DNA of 64,000 bases from Bradyrhizobium sp. 170 (GCF_023101085.1 NZ_CP064703.1:7192001-7256000), one strand, 5' to 3'. Shown: positions 52,683 to 61,955, numbered from the stretch's first letter. Numbers and translations are program-made. The notes: generated by a model not told the origin, from the letters alone.

Positions 52683-53830
52683 ATGATGGGTCCGCGGCAG
52701 GTCGATCAGGCGGCGCTGTTCTATGAGTTCTCACTTGAGCGACACGTTCCGGCCACCCACTTGCTGAGGTCGATTGATCGCTTTGTCGATTTGTCAGACG
52801 TTCGGAGCCACATGGCCCCATTTTACAGCTCTACTGGCCGGCCTTCGATTGATCCTGAACTGCTCGTCCGGATGTTGCTGGTTGGCTACTGCTACGGCAT
52901 TCTTTCTGAACGGCGGTTGTGCGAGGAGGTTCACCTGAACCTCGCTTACCGCTGGTTCTGTCGGCTCGGCCTCGACGGCGATGTGCCGGACCACTCGACC
53001 TTCTCCAAGAATAGGCATGGCCGCTTCCGCGATTGCGATCTGCTGCGAAAGCTGTTCGACACCGTGGTCCGGCGCTGCATGGCAGAAGGGTTGGTCGAGG
53101 GAGCCGCTTTTGCGGTCGATGCCAGCCTGATTGCCGCCAACAAGCAGCGCTCTGCCGCTGGGTCGGACGATGTTGACTGGGAGGCCATCGCCAGGACGCG
53201 CCGATCCGTCCGGGAATATCTCGACACCCTGGATGAGGCTGCTTGGGGCGCGGCCAGCGAGACGGTACCGAAGTTCATCTCCAAGTCGGATCCGGCCGCA
53301 CAATGGACCGGCGCTCACAAAGGGCATGCCTTCTTTGCCTACGCCGACAATGATCGACCTGAAGGCCGCGATCATCATCGATGTCGAGGCGACACGAGCT
53401 ATCCGGCAGGCCGAGGTCGGTGCGGCACGCACAATGATTGAGCGCACCGAAGATCGCCTCGGGCTCTGTCCCGAGCGCCTGGCCGCCGACAGTGCTTTTG
53501 GGTCAGCCGAGATGCTGGGTTGGTTAGTCAACGAGCGCGCGATCGAGCCACACATTCCGGTGTTCGACAAATCGGCCCGCGACGATGGGACATTCTCGCG
53601 CGAAGACTTCGCCTACAATCAGGAAGCCGATATCTACGTCTGTCCAACCGGCAAGATGCTAACCTCTACCGGAACCCCCGTGAATGATGGGGCAACACTG
53701 CTCTATCGCGCCAGCAAACATGACTGCAACGCCTGCGAACTCAAGCCGCGATGCTGTCCGAAGATGCCAGCGCGCAGGGTCCGGCGTTCAATTTACGAGA
53801 ACGCCCGAGACGTTGCGCGCGACATGGCCG
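52683..53830 (+). pseudogene. IS1182-type transposase, frameshifted and truncated
   Basis: Starts MMGPRQVDQAALFYEFSLER with the N-terminal domain (PSIDPELLVRMLLVGYCYGI) and the first catalytic Asp in FAVDASLIAANKQR. At about 53348 AYADN runs out of frame; the next frame continues IDLKAAIIIDVEATRAIRQA to the second Asp in AADSAFGSAEMLG and the Cys cluster CNACELKPRCCPK. Missing bases where other members have YL explain the shift. After YENARDVARDMA near 53829 the C-terminal part with the catalytic Glu is absent and unrelated sequence begins. The element end may lie near 52605 (GGATTTTGTTGAAAAACTC). Not functional. Confidence 0.82.
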
Positions 53831-53931
53831 TGCCAATATTGACAGCTTTGGGGCGAGATTGGCCGCGGATTGACATTTCTCTCTACGGGGAGATTGCATG
53901 GCGCGCGCAGCTTGGCTTTACGGACCTCGTC

Positions 53932-54585
53932 ATGAAGCTTATTGCACATCGTGGATGGTCCGCGGGTCGGGGTGAAAACTCGCTCGCCGCGTTCGCACGT
54001 GCCGCCCGTGACGGCAGAATATCTGGTGTCGAATTCGACGTCTGCCTTGCAGCGGATTCCGACACATTGGTGGTGTCACACGACCCGCCGCGTCATGTCG
54101 AGAATGCGCTTACCCTCGATGCGGCACTGTCGCTTCTTTCGCCGACTGACCTTGAACTGTTTGTGGAGGTGAAGGAGACAGGACTTGTCTCTAGAGTCAT
54201 CGAGAGGCTGGTTGCCAGCAACGTGGCCCGTCGCTCGGTCGTATTTGCCTTTGCCGCCGTCGCAAGATCCTTTCCGTGGGAGGGTGCGCGACCGGTGCGC
54301 CTGGGCATCATCGTCATGTACCCGTGGAACCTGAATCGTGCGGTGCGCAGGTATGCGCCGGATGTCCTCCTGCTCGGCTGGGACGCGCGCGTTTGGACGC
54401 GAGTCGCTTTTCGCGCCTGGTGGTCCGTTTTCTCGCTTGAGCAGCTTGCGCGACGCCACCACGTGCCGGTTGTGGTAGGAATCGTGCAACGCATGGACGA
54501 CCTTCATTGGCTCTCGCGGCAGCGCCTCTACGGGGCGGTTGCCGACGTCGACCGCACTATCGGCCGCAGCGCCAGACCTGATTAG
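53932..54585 (+). CDS. Glycerophosphodiester phosphodiesterase
   Basis: 217 residues from the ATG at 53932, GGA upstream. MKLIAHRGWSAGRGENSLAA has the His-Arg and Glu-Asn residues that bind metal and phosphate, and GVEFDVCLAADSDTLVVSHD the Glu, Asp and catalytic His. It hydrolyses glycerophosphodiesters to glycerol-3-phosphate and alcohols. The frame is continuous with the truncated transposase upstream, making a 484-codon chimeric frame, but the family domain begins at 53932. Compact length typical of a single-domain enzyme; no signal peptide, so cytoplasmic. Confidence 0.85.
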   Translation: MKLIAHRGWSAGRGENSLAAFARAARDGRISGVEFDVCLAADSDTLVVSHDPPRHVENALTLDAALSLLSPTDLELFVEVKETGLVSRVIERLVASNVARRSVVFAFAAVARSFPWEGARPVRLGIIVMYPWNLNRAVRRYAPDVLLLGWDARVWTRVAFRAWWSVFSLEQLARRHHVPVVVGIVQRMDDLHWLSRQRLYGAVADVDRTIGRSARPD

Positions 54586-54755
54586 GCCGGCGCAAACCCG
54601 TTCGTCGCCCGTGAAGTATTCGAAAGCAGCTGACAGATCGGCCTGATCTGGCGTGGGGAAGTATTCGTTGCAGGAAAGCCGGGTGCGGAGCCCGGTTCTC
54701 TTGCGTTTGGGATCGGGGTGGCTGTTGTTCTTGAGGCCTGGATTCACTGAACGAG
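54586..54755. other. Short gene-free gap after the phosphodiesterase gene
   Basis: No frame or hairpin of note. Confidence 0.3.
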
Positions 54756-55024
54756 CCACGTGCGAGCAAAGATCGCAAGTTGGCGGAGAAAGCAGAGCAA
54801 GGCGACCTACAGGCCATCCAACAGATCGCGGACCGGTTGAACGGTAAGCCAGCTCAGGCCATTGAATGTCTGGCGGCACCGCGGCGAGCGCTCAGGCGAC
54901 GTTGGCCGCGGCCGCGCGCGACCCGGCCCTGATCCGGCTGCTGACCGATCCCTTCGCGTTGACGCCGGGGTTCACCGGGCCGTCTCAGCCGTCGGGCCTC
55001 ATCCCCGAATACGACCCGAGCTGA
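54756..55024 (+). pseudogene. Phage-type remnants (DUF5681-like tail and a 52-codon ORF)
   Basis: From about 54756 the frame RKLAEKAEQGDLQAIQQIAD then RLNGKPAQAIE matches the end of DUF5681-type proteins found near phage packaging genes; its N-terminal part is missing. An overlapping ATG at 54866 opens MSGGTAASAQATLAAAARDP, ALIRLLTDPFALTPGFTG and SGLIPEYDPS, ending 55024. The second looks coherent but is not recognised. Both probably come from an old prophage or island. Confidence 0.45.
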
Positions 55025-55865
55025 GACCTGCCGAGGAACGCGCCCTATGTCTGCTGCGCAGGGCAGACCGGAAGTGAATGGCGCGGGGTCAAATGACCCG
55101 AATGCCGAGTAGGCCCGGGGAATTTCACCCCGAGCCCCTCACAGATCCGGACAGGATACTCTCGCATCATCCGGCTCGTGCCATCGCGCGAAGGCTGCCG
55201 CCTTCCACTGAACAAAGGGCTCCTCCCGGCGAACCAGTTGGCCCACATCAGCGGCGATGACCCACCTCCTTCGCTCCAGCCCCATTACAGGACCTTCGTC
55301 GCTATTACGAGGCAGTCCGCCCCTCTCCGACGCATCGGTACTTTCGGCCTCGCGGTGGGAGCCGCTTGCACCTTTTCCCTTGGCATCGTCGGAAAGGTTC
55401 TCACGTTCCGTACCGGAGCCTGATCGAGCTTCGCGCTGCCTATACGCCGGATGCCGCTCGGTCGGTATCAGGACATCCTCCGAGCTTGTCCCGCAGGAAG
55501 GGTCACCCCACGGTTTTGACATCGCCTAATCCGATTTCGACGCTTCAGAAGCAGTTCGCTTGCGCTCGCCTCTCTCGATCTTGCCTGCCGGAATCATCGC
55601 CCCGGCGTTTCCGCGACGCTAACGACCGTGGCTTTTGACCACAGCCGCTCGCGGTGGCTTGGGATCAACGACCTGATCGCCGAACCCGAAGGGCCCTCCT
55701 TCATCTCCAGTACAGTTGCGCGTCGCCGTGTGGACCGGCGATGCTCGTGACACAAGGCCCTGGCCGGACCTCCCGCGATTTCCGCTTTTCCGCCGCCGGT
55801 GGGAGCTAAGCAGACATCACTTAGAGATTGCAGAACGGTCGCGATTTGTGAGTACGCGCCATCCG
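55025..55865. other. About 840-bp unassigned stretch
   Basis: Several overlapping frames are open on both strands, but all are rich in Ser/Arg/Pro and change frame without a protein-like pattern. I could not identify an RNA, intron or repeat family here. It could be a non-coding or mobile-element flank. Confidence 0.35.
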
Positions 55866-56249
55866 CTAATTCAGTTTGCCCTTTTGGGCATCGGACGATG
55901 GATGTGTGGCCTTTGCCGAATTGCGCGCCTCCATCCGGTCTGCCAGCATCCGAAGCTCATCCGCAAGAACGGTCCCTCTCGGAATCGGATAATCATGGGA
56001 AATGCGATCATTCATATAAACACGGAAAACCACTTCTTCCGCAGTCTCAACGATCTGCACTCGTTCAATGCCGGGAAGGGCCATGCTGTCTGCGGCCGGA
56101 CTTCCAATCGCCTCCTCTAACGAGGTCCTCAACGCACCGATAAGGTCTGCCGTCTCTACTGTGCTTAGAGCGATTTCGTGTTTACCGCGCTCATCGGTGA
56201 ACCCAATAATCACCCTTCCATCCCGTGAATCCGTATAGGTTAGTTTCAT
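55866..56249 (-). CDS. Hypothetical protein
   Basis: 127 residues from the ATG at 56249, preceded by AAGG. The N-terminal half is beta rich (MKLTYTDSRDGRVIIGFTDE, HEIALSTVETADLIGALRTS), followed by ERVQIVETAEEVVFRVYMND and a helix (GTVLADELRMLADRMEARNS). No known domain recognised. It may be transcribed separately from the neighbouring adenylate-forming enzyme gene, 62 bp away on the same strand. Confidence 0.6.
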   Translation of the reverse strand: MKLTYTDSRDGRVIIGFTDERGKHEIALSTVETADLIGALRTSLEEAIGSPAADSMALPGIERVQIVETAEEVVFRVYMNDRISHDYPIPRGTVLADELRMLADRMEARNSAKATHPSSDAQKGKLN

Positions 56250-56311
56250 AACCTTGGCTCTCATTAGGGCCACTTAGCAGCAGCGCGATCCGCCTAAGCT
56301 CTCATGAGTCT

Positions 56312-57679
56312 TCAAGCACTCGAAACCAGTGGGATGACGGTGCGGCACTTTCCGGCGGAAGATGGAACTGGCGGTTCGGCGGCCAACTCAACAGACACGT
56401 GACCAAGCCCATGCTCATTCAACAGCTTGGTCAATTCGGAATGCACCGCCCGCCAAACCCGGTTTGGGTCAGCGTCGGCTGCGGGATGTAGGCGAACGCG
56501 CAATTGTGTTGGCGCAGTCTGCACTATCTGAAACAACTCCACACCGGGTACATGATCGATCTCAAGCGCGAACGGTGGCACTGCGACTGTCTCTCCGCGT
56601 TCAGTTGGGAAGGTGAGGATGTCGGCAGTGCGACCCCGCACGCGGATCGCCGGAAGCGGGTTGCCGCAAGGACAAGGATCAGGCCGTTGCAGGATGCGGT
56701 CGCCTAGATCGTAGCGGAGGATCGGCTGCACGCGATTGGCGAGGTTGCTCACGAGGACCGTATGCGACTCCTCGCCGGGCGGAACCGGCCGATAGCTCGC
56801 ATCGACGGGTTCGAGAATCACCCAATCGCTGTTGACATGATACCGACCGTGTCCACAGCCGATGGCCATGAACAGGCATTCCGTCGCGACGTAAACGGTC
56901 CGGACCTTGGCGTGGAATGCTCTTGCGATCCGGTCGTATCCGTCCTGCGAAAGCCCTTCCGAGGTCGGAAGAACCAGCACCGGCTGAATATGCAGGCGAC
57001 CGGCATCCTGCTCGGCGGCCAATAGTGCCATGACGCTGGCGTATCCGATGAGCAGAGCCGGGCGGTACCGATTGAGTTCGGCGACCAGATTGCGCAACGG
57101 CGCCTGCGCCGGAAGCGCCCGTAATCGTCGGGCCGACCGTTTTGTGCGGATTGCAGCAAAGCTGGTTGCGCCGATGTAATGGCCGCCCATCGCCAGCACC
57201 GACGCCGCGCGGCCGCCGCGGACGAGGAGACGAAACATGTCGCTGGCGTTAAGCCAGCCCATTATCATGCGCAGCGAAAAAGCGAGTGTGACCGTCCAAT
57301 TGTGTGTGTCCAACAGAAATATTCCAGGTGTCCCGGTGCTGCCCGAAGTGGTCGCCACGGAATACTTGCCAAGGAGACGTTGCCCGATCAGCTCAGGGTT
57401 ATCGACGAACCCTCGCACTGCCGCGAAACTAACTTCGCGATCGGTGACCCAATCGTCAAAATGACGCATTAGCTCTTGCTTATTAGCCACCGGCAGCACG
57501 GACGAACTCTCAATCCGCTCCGGTAGACCCTGATAGAGTTCGCGATAATAGGGCGAGTTGGCGCGAGCGAAGGCGACGGCGTCGCTAAGCCGATCGCGTT
57601 GTCGCTGCGCGATGGCGTTGAGACCTTGCCTTCTTGCGCGGTGCGCATCGAGCAATACCGATGAGATGCTTTCGCTCAT
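56312..57679 (-). CDS. PaaK/CapK-like adenylate-forming enzyme
   Basis: 455 residues from the ATG at 57679; a longer open frame reaches 57796 but begins at TTG without homology-like sequence. SVATTSGSTGTPGIFLLDTH is the phosphate loop of the adenylating superfamily, ILRYDLGDRILQRPDPCPCG the conserved YxxGD region with a Cys pair, and VRGRTADILTFPTERGE the hinge. PaaK-type enzymes make aryl-CoA; CapK-like relatives act in polysaccharide or coenzyme F390 chemistry. Missing aromatic-degradation neighbours argue against assigning phenylacetate. Confidence 0.78.
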   Translation of the reverse strand: MSESISSVLLDAHRARRQGLNAIAQRQRDRLSDAVAFARANSPYYRELYQGLPERIESSSVLPVANKQELMRHFDDWVTDREVSFAAVRGFVDNPELIGQRLLGKYSVATTSGSTGTPGIFLLDTHNWTVTLAFSLRMIMGWLNASDMFRLLVRGGRAASVLAMGGHYIGATSFAAIRTKRSARRLRALPAQAPLRNLVAELNRYRPALLIGYASVMALLAAEQDAGRLHIQPVLVLPTSEGLSQDGYDRIARAFHAKVRTVYVATECLFMAIGCGHGRYHVNSDWVILEPVDASYRPVPPGEESHTVLVSNLANRVQPILRYDLGDRILQRPDPCPCGNPLPAIRVRGRTADILTFPTERGETVAVPPFALEIDHVPGVELFQIVQTAPTQLRVRLHPAADADPNRVWRAVHSELTKLLNEHGLGHVSVELAAEPPVPSSAGKCRTVIPLVSSA

Positions 57680-58326
57680 GACAAGTGAACCCACAGCAGG
57701 CGAGCGCGTGGCAATGACATTCACGTCGCACCACCGCGCAAGAGGCTCGCGAAGGCTTACAGGATCATCAGACGAAAACGGCCTATAACTAACCAACCGC
57801 GCCCAACTCGCGGCGCAAGCGCTTGCGCCGCGTGGGGCGCGGAGGTTGATGCTCGCTTTCTCTGGCCGCTAGGACGCTGGCACTGTCGGCGCTGGCCCCG
57901 TCGGGCACTGGCACTGTCGACTCAGGTCCTCTGGCGCTCGTGGCGCGAGAGGCCGTTTCGATCAACCCGCCCTTGATGTAGACCCGCGCAGGCAGCGGAC
58001 CCAACTCACGACTAGGTGAAAGCCGAGATCCGGTTAGGGCCTGATCCGCCCGACCGGACCACGGGCGTCACGCCCTATCGCATCCGGATGGACGAGACGC
58101 CACGCGGCCGCTCGAATGACGCCAACGTGCATTCTTTGATGCGCGTGCGGAGCGGGTCCGGCCGAATGTCCGGTTTGCAGCCAATAGCGGTCGTTCCTAA
58201 GAAGTCAGTTTTTGACCCAAATCACGGATCAAACGGACGATGTCCGTTCATCGGGGGTAAAGCGGACTCTGCGGCTGCGTGTACAGGCTTCATTCTTGGC
58301 GAAAGCCTATTCGCATAAATGAAAAC
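57680..58326. other. Gene-poor stretch with repeat modules
   Basis: A minus-strand frame open through about 58060-57789 (LPARVYIKGGLIETASRATS then PGRPTRRKR-like tail) has no start or family and is not called. Repeat modules B and C lie at 58165-58290. Confidence 0.35.
58165..58290. repeat. Interspersed repeat, modules B and C together
   Basis: CCGGTTTGCAGCCAATAGCG then GGTCGTTCCTAAGAAGTCAG TTTTTGAC (module B), followed by GATGTCCGTTCATCGGGGGT and AAAGCGGACTCTGCGGCTGC (module C). Same order as at 40750-40880. Confidence 0.65.
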
Positions 58327-58365
58327 CCGGACCGTTATGCAGCAGCCATTTGCATAACGGTCCGG
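58327..58365 (-). terminator. Long perfect hairpin downstream of the lysine-rich peptide gene
   Basis: CCGGACCGTTATGCA (58327-58341) pairs perfectly with TGCATAACGGTCCGG (58351-58365) around a 9-nt loop. On the minus strand it lies 110 nt after the stop of the lysine-rich peptide gene and is followed by GTTTTC, so it may be its terminator. Confidence 0.55.
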
Positions 58366-58475
58366 CCTGACTGTTGTGCGGATATTCTGTAAGCGAAAGC
58401 TGCCGCCCGTCCGTGTTGCGAAGGTGTAACGGACCTCAGACGCTATCCGGAGGCCATAAGGTTTTCGTCGAACGG

Positions 58476-58532
58476 TTACTTCTTTTTCTTCTTGGCTGTC
58501 TTCTTCTTTGCCTTCTTCGCTTTCTTGGCCAT
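58476..58532 (-). CDS. Tiny lysine-rich peptide (18 residues)
   Basis: GGAGGGCAAC immediately precedes an ATG at 58532 that opens MAKKAKKAKKKTAKKKKK and stops at 58476. Thirteen of 18 residues are lysine, with alanine spacing, like histone-H1-type or nucleoid-binding tails. Ribosome-binding site and hairpin terminator make it a convincing gene despite its size. Probably binds nucleic acid or acidic polymers in the cytoplasm (no signal peptide). The secreted protein at 15329-15559 ends in a similar tract. Confidence 0.7.
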   Translation of the reverse strand: MAKKAKKAKKKTAKKKKK

Positions 58533-58948
58533 GTTGCCCTCCGTGATCCCCAAGGTTGGTTCAATGCAAGTCGACATTCGACACGCATGCATTCAGAACA
58601 CACCACAATTGCAAAATTGATACTCCGCGCTTCGAAGAAGGTAAACGCCCGTCACTCCGTCGCGACCACGGCGAAGGCGTTCGGCCTCGCGTGGGACGCA
58701 AACCCTGCCGGTGGCAGCCGATGAGGTGATCGAATAATCGTCGTGTGTGCCGCCGCGCAAGAGTCTGGAATTGGCATCTTTCGGAACTAACCAGTCGAAC
58801 CGAGGACATCCATTCACTAGGTAAAGCGGACTCTGCGACTGCGCGGACCTACTTCTGAAAACCCGTCTCGGACATCAGGTGGCTGAAATGCAGGGATGTA
58901 GCACGCGCACCCGTCATCCGTTGAAGAGGATTAACCGAGGAGCCTCTT
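58533..58948. other. Intergenic stretch with repeat modules A and C
   Basis: GATGAGGTGATCGAATAA (58720-58737), then GGCATCTTTCGGAACTAACC, then GGACATCCATTCACTAGGTA and AAGCGGACTCTGCGACTGCG to about 58848. No gene is supported. The promoter of the lysine-rich peptide gene is presumably between 58545 and 58640. Confidence 0.5.
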
Positions 58949-59872
58949 TCATCTGCAATTCAAGAGCATCTTCTGGAGTATTGCCTCGACCGAGTGCGGC
59001 GAAATCCCAAGTTCAATAAATCCAGGCATCTCCGGCGATGACACGGTGTCGATTTGCATCAGTTCCACTTGATTGCGCGTGAGGAGCGGGTTTGGGAGTA
59101 TTTCGGAGGCCCATGCGAGTGCATGCCAAACGGCAAAAGGGATTGGAATCAGTCGGGGCGCAAGTCCAGCTTGGTGCGTAATGGCTCCAAGCAACTCCTC
59201 GTAGGAGTAGACGCGCGGGCCGCCAAACTCGAAGATCTTTGAAGGCGTTTCCGCTCGCTGCATGGTCCGGCCAATCGCCTCCGCAACATCCTCCACATAG
59301 GCGGGTTGCAATCTGGTCAGGCCGCGGCCGAACATCGGATAGATCGGAAGCTGGCGAAGGAGCCTGAGGATGGCGGTGAGAAACGCATCGTCCGGTCCGA
59401 ACATCACTGCCGGGCGGACGAAAAGAGCATCGCCGAAGGCGGCTTGGACCGCCAGTTCGCCTTCGCCGCGCTTTCGGATGTACCGTGATTGTGAGGCCGT
59501 ATCGGCTCCGATTCCTGAAATGTGAATGAGTCGATCGACACCGGCACGGAGTGCTTGAGCCGCTACCCGTTGGGCAGACTCGACGTGAACAGAATGAAAA
59601 GTCTCCTGTCCGTGCTCGACGTAAAGGCTAACCGCACTTACAACGCCGTAGGCGCCGGCAAGCGCATCCGCGACTGATCGTTCGTCGTGAATGTTGGCTC
59701 CTACGGATTGAAGCTGCGGATCATCGGGACCAAACAGTCTGTGCCCCTGATCCGGATGCCTTGACGCGGTCCGAACAGGAAATCCGTGAGAGCGCAGATG
59801 CCGAACGATGCGGCGGCCGAGAAAGCCGGTTCCGCCGAACACGGTGACGGTCCGATCGGTCGTTGCCACCAT
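58949..59872 (-). CDS. NAD(P)-binding epimerase-like protein, NDUFA9 family
   Basis: 307 residues. VTVFGGTGFLGRRIVRHLRS is the Rossmann dinucleotide site, SGIGADTASQSRYIRKRGEG carries a Tyr-x3-Lys-like active region (YIRKR), and FVRPAVMFGPDDAFLTAILR is typical of the complex I NDUFA9-like group of atypical short-chain dehydrogenases. These proteins bind NADPH and in alphaproteobacteria are linked with complex I or quinone biosynthesis. Full length. No operon partners. Confidence 0.8.
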   Translation of the reverse strand: MVATTDRTVTVFGGTGFLGRRIVRHLRSHGFPVRTASRHPDQGHRLFGPDDPQLQSVGANIHDERSVADALAGAYGVVSAVSLYVEHGQETFHSVHVESAQRVAAQALRAGVDRLIHISGIGADTASQSRYIRKRGEGELAVQAAFGDALFVRPAVMFGPDDAFLTAILRLLRQLPIYPMFGRGLTRLQPAYVEDVAEAIGRTMQRAETPSKIFEFGGPRVYSYEELLGAITHQAGLAPRLIPIPFAVWHALAWASEILPNPLLTRNQVELMQIDTVSSPEMPGFIELGISPHSVEAILQKMLLNCR

Positions 59873-59937
59873 GATTCAATTCGCCAATTCATGTGGAATC
59901 GAACGGTGCTCCGGATGCGGTGGCCGCTCGCCGTTAG

Positions 59938-60690
59938 CTATTGATTCTTTGCTGGCGCGCCCGGAAGCACGGCTGCCATACCTTCCGGATTGATGTTGAA
60001 GGCCAAGAATATCAACGGCTCGTTGCCTGGGTTTCCCCATTGGTGCACGAGAGCGTACGGTTCATAGATCAGGGAACCTGGCCCTCGTGCTTCCGTCTTA
60101 CCGTCGACCGTATTCGCTCCGGTGCCGGAAATAATATAGTACAGAGCCGCTCCTGACCGATGGTGTGGCGGGTTGGAGGGCATCTGCGCCGGAAATATGA
60201 CTCGTGTGAGATTGAGATCATGACCGCCTGGCTTCAGGTCGGGGATCGGATTCGCTGTGCGATATAATTCTGTCACGGCGGCAGGTGCCGCCTCAACAGG
60301 CCGACCCACGTCCACAGCGGGGACAAGGAAGAAGTGGAGAAAAATTGACGGCCCTCCCCTGCCCGCCGTTAGCGCCGCGGTCTTTCCGCCGGCGATAAAC
60401 AGCCCCTCGCCGGCGTTGAGCGTTTTAGCCTCGCCATCGAGCGCGACCTCGGTCGATCCGGACATCTGGTAGAGGATGCCGTTGGCCGCCGAGACGCCGC
60501 TCTTCGTGTCCGGCTGAAGAGTGATGCTCACCGCTTTGAAATGGAGCGGCACCTCCGTGACGGTCGGCAGTTTGGTTGCGGCGATCACTGTTCGTGTAAT
60601 TGCCGGTGGAGCGGCGGTGGTTTGTGCGGTCGCGGCGGCAGGAAGCGCCATCGCGCCGAGCAACAGTAGTCCGATTGTCCTGAACTGCAT
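59938..60690 (-). CDS. Secreted bicupin protein
   Basis: 250 residues. Signal peptide (MQFRTIGLLLLGAMALPAAA, cleavage near ATA-QT). Two cupin-like halves: GILYQMSGSTEVALDGEAKT and PPHHRSGAALYYIISGTGAN with PYALVHQWGNPGNEPLIFLA, which supplies His residues usual for cupin metal binding. Might be a periplasmic dioxygenase-like or sensor protein; no activity can be assigned. It is the only exported cupin in the window and stands alone. Confidence 0.72.
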   Translation of the reverse strand: MQFRTIGLLLLGAMALPAAATAQTTAAPPAITRTVIAATKLPTVTEVPLHFKAVSITLQPDTKSGVSAANGILYQMSGSTEVALDGEAKTLNAGEGLFIAGGKTAALTAGRGGPSIFLHFFLVPAVDVGRPVEAAPAAVTELYRTANPIPDLKPGGHDLNLTRVIFPAQMPSNPPHHRSGAALYYIISGTGANTVDGKTEARGPGSLIYEPYALVHQWGNPGNEPLIFLAFNINPEGMAAVLPGAPAKNQ

Positions 60691-60772
60691 GATTGCCTCC
60701 CAGGTTCAGCGGATAATCAGAACACCATACGCTCTCCCAGCGCCTCTTGGAACGGCAGGCCGCTTCGAGCTG

Positions 60773-61141
60773 TTATTGGACAGAAACCGGGAGCAAAGGC
60801 CGAGCGAAGCTGAGTTCGTGGCCGTCGGGGTCAGTCAGATGGAAGAAGCGCTCACCCCATTCGGCGTCGCGGGGCGCGGTAGCTGGTTGGTATCCCGCTG
60901 CGAGTGCACGGTCGTAAAGTGCGTCAACATCGGCAACGTAGAAGATTACCCGGCCCCACCAGAACCAGCGCCGCCCGGCAGGCTGGGCGATGAGATTGAG
61001 ATAGCTCGTCCCTGCTCGAAAGCTAGTGAATGACGACTCATCGCCGCCATGCAGGACCTCAAACCCTAGCGAGCGGTAGAACCGGACAGCTCGCGGCATT
61101 TCGTGGGTGCCCAGTGTGACCGCGCTGATCCCATCAATCAT
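60773..61141 (-). CDS. VOC-family (glyoxalase/bleomycin-resistance fold) protein
   Basis: 122 residues, one VOC domain of two beta-alpha-beta3 halves: ISAVTLGTHEMPRAVRFYRS at the start and RFFHLTDPDGHELSFARPLL near the end with the metal-ligand Glu/His pattern. VIFYVADVDALYDRALAAGY is the second repeat. Such proteins include dioxygenases, lyases and resistance proteins; nothing here separates them. Single gene with no evident operon. Confidence 0.85.
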   Translation of the reverse strand: MIDGISAVTLGTHEMPRAVRFYRSLGFEVLHGGDESSFTSFRAGTSYLNLIAQPAGRRWFWWGRVIFYVADVDALYDRALAAGYQPATAPRDAEWGERFFHLTDPDGHELSFARPLLPVSVQ

Positions 61142-61225
61142 GGAAAGTACTCCTAATTAATTTTCCTGCGAGCCTGCGAGATGTCCGCAATTGGCACCAC
61201 TTAGGCGACGTCGCTATTTCGGCGG

Positions 61226-61275
61226 ATGGCCACTTTGCGCCACTAGCCGCCGTTCCTGGAAGTTGTGTGTTGATC
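61226..61275. repeat. Interspersed repeat, module B (diverged)
   Basis: TGGCCACTTTGCGCCACTAG CCGCCGTTCCTGGAAG is a weak match to module B. Confidence 0.4.
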
Positions 61276-61440
61276 AACTGCCCGGTAATGCGAACGCGGT
61301 TGCCGCCTTGCGGACGCTACCCTCCAGCACGTAGCGAACGTCAAGCTCGCGGCCAACCCATTTGACGTCGACAGCTTTGCCTTTGTAGGTAAAGCTTGAA
61401 GTGCGAGCGATGACGAACAGATTTTGGACGTGACAGTCCC
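61274..61440 (-). pseudogene. Internal fragment of a CadC-like/TolB-type regulator
   Basis: LFVIARTSSFTYKGKAVDVK then GRELDVRYVLEGSVRKA matches the middle part of winged-helix proteins with a TolB/TPR-like domain that also supplied the N-terminal fragment at 37519-37605. Both flanks are unrelated. A diverged module B repeat overlaps one end. Confidence 0.6.
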
Positions 61441-61466
61441 GCACCCCATTTCTGAGGTGCCTTAGC

Positions 61467-61835
61467 TCACAGTCCACCGCGCGGCACGAAGAAGCAGAGC
61501 TCGTCTCCCGTGCTCTTGTTTATGAACAGCACGGGCAAGCGATCTGGGGTGTCGTCAGCCTTGATGATGTCGGGTGGGATGACTTTCCATTGGCCGTCTT
61601 TGAGGTATTGCCACTGGTCCGAATGGTCGTCTGCGACGCGGAAGCGAGTTTTGAATACATCGCCGTTATCGCAACACGATTTCCACGGAACACCGAGCCG
61701 GTGTTGAGCGGCGGGGTTCATTTCCTGTCTCTTGAACCATTCGTGGTGCGCCATTGACGGATCGTGAGCGTCAGCACGAAAGGACATCAGAAGAAGAATA
61801 CCGAACATCGTTAGTACGCGATCGAACGCTTTCAT
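61467..61835 (-). CDS. Secreted hypothetical protein
   Basis: 122 residues from the ATG at 61835, preceded by GGAGG; an upstream ATG at 61847 lacks a site. Signal peptide MKAFDRVLTMFGILLLMSFR with cleavage near ADA-HD. The mature part has paired cysteines (WKSCCDNGDVFKTRF, GDELCFFVPRGG) and the segment SDQWQYLKDGQWKVIPPDII. It is of a type common in Bradyrhizobium, function unknown. Possibly disulphide-bonded in the periplasm. Confidence 0.7.
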   Translation of the reverse strand: MKAFDRVLTMFGILLLMSFRADAHDPSMAHHEWFKRQEMNPAAQHRLGVPWKSCCDNGDVFKTRFRVADDHSDQWQYLKDGQWKVIPPDIIKADDTPDRLPVLFINKSTGDELCFFVPRGGL

Positions 61836-61955
61836 GGCAGCCTCCATTGTGGACTGTCATTAATTTTAGCATCCGCGAATCACACGAACTCTCCGGCAAC
61901 TAAGGAAACCAGGTTCTAAAGAAAATGGCAGCCCCTTTTTGGCGGCTGTTAGCGC

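Noticed and set aside
57789-58060. Minus-strand frame reading LPARVYIKGGLIETAS
   Set aside because: Coherent-looking but without ATG, ribosome-binding site or recognised family; possibly a fragment.
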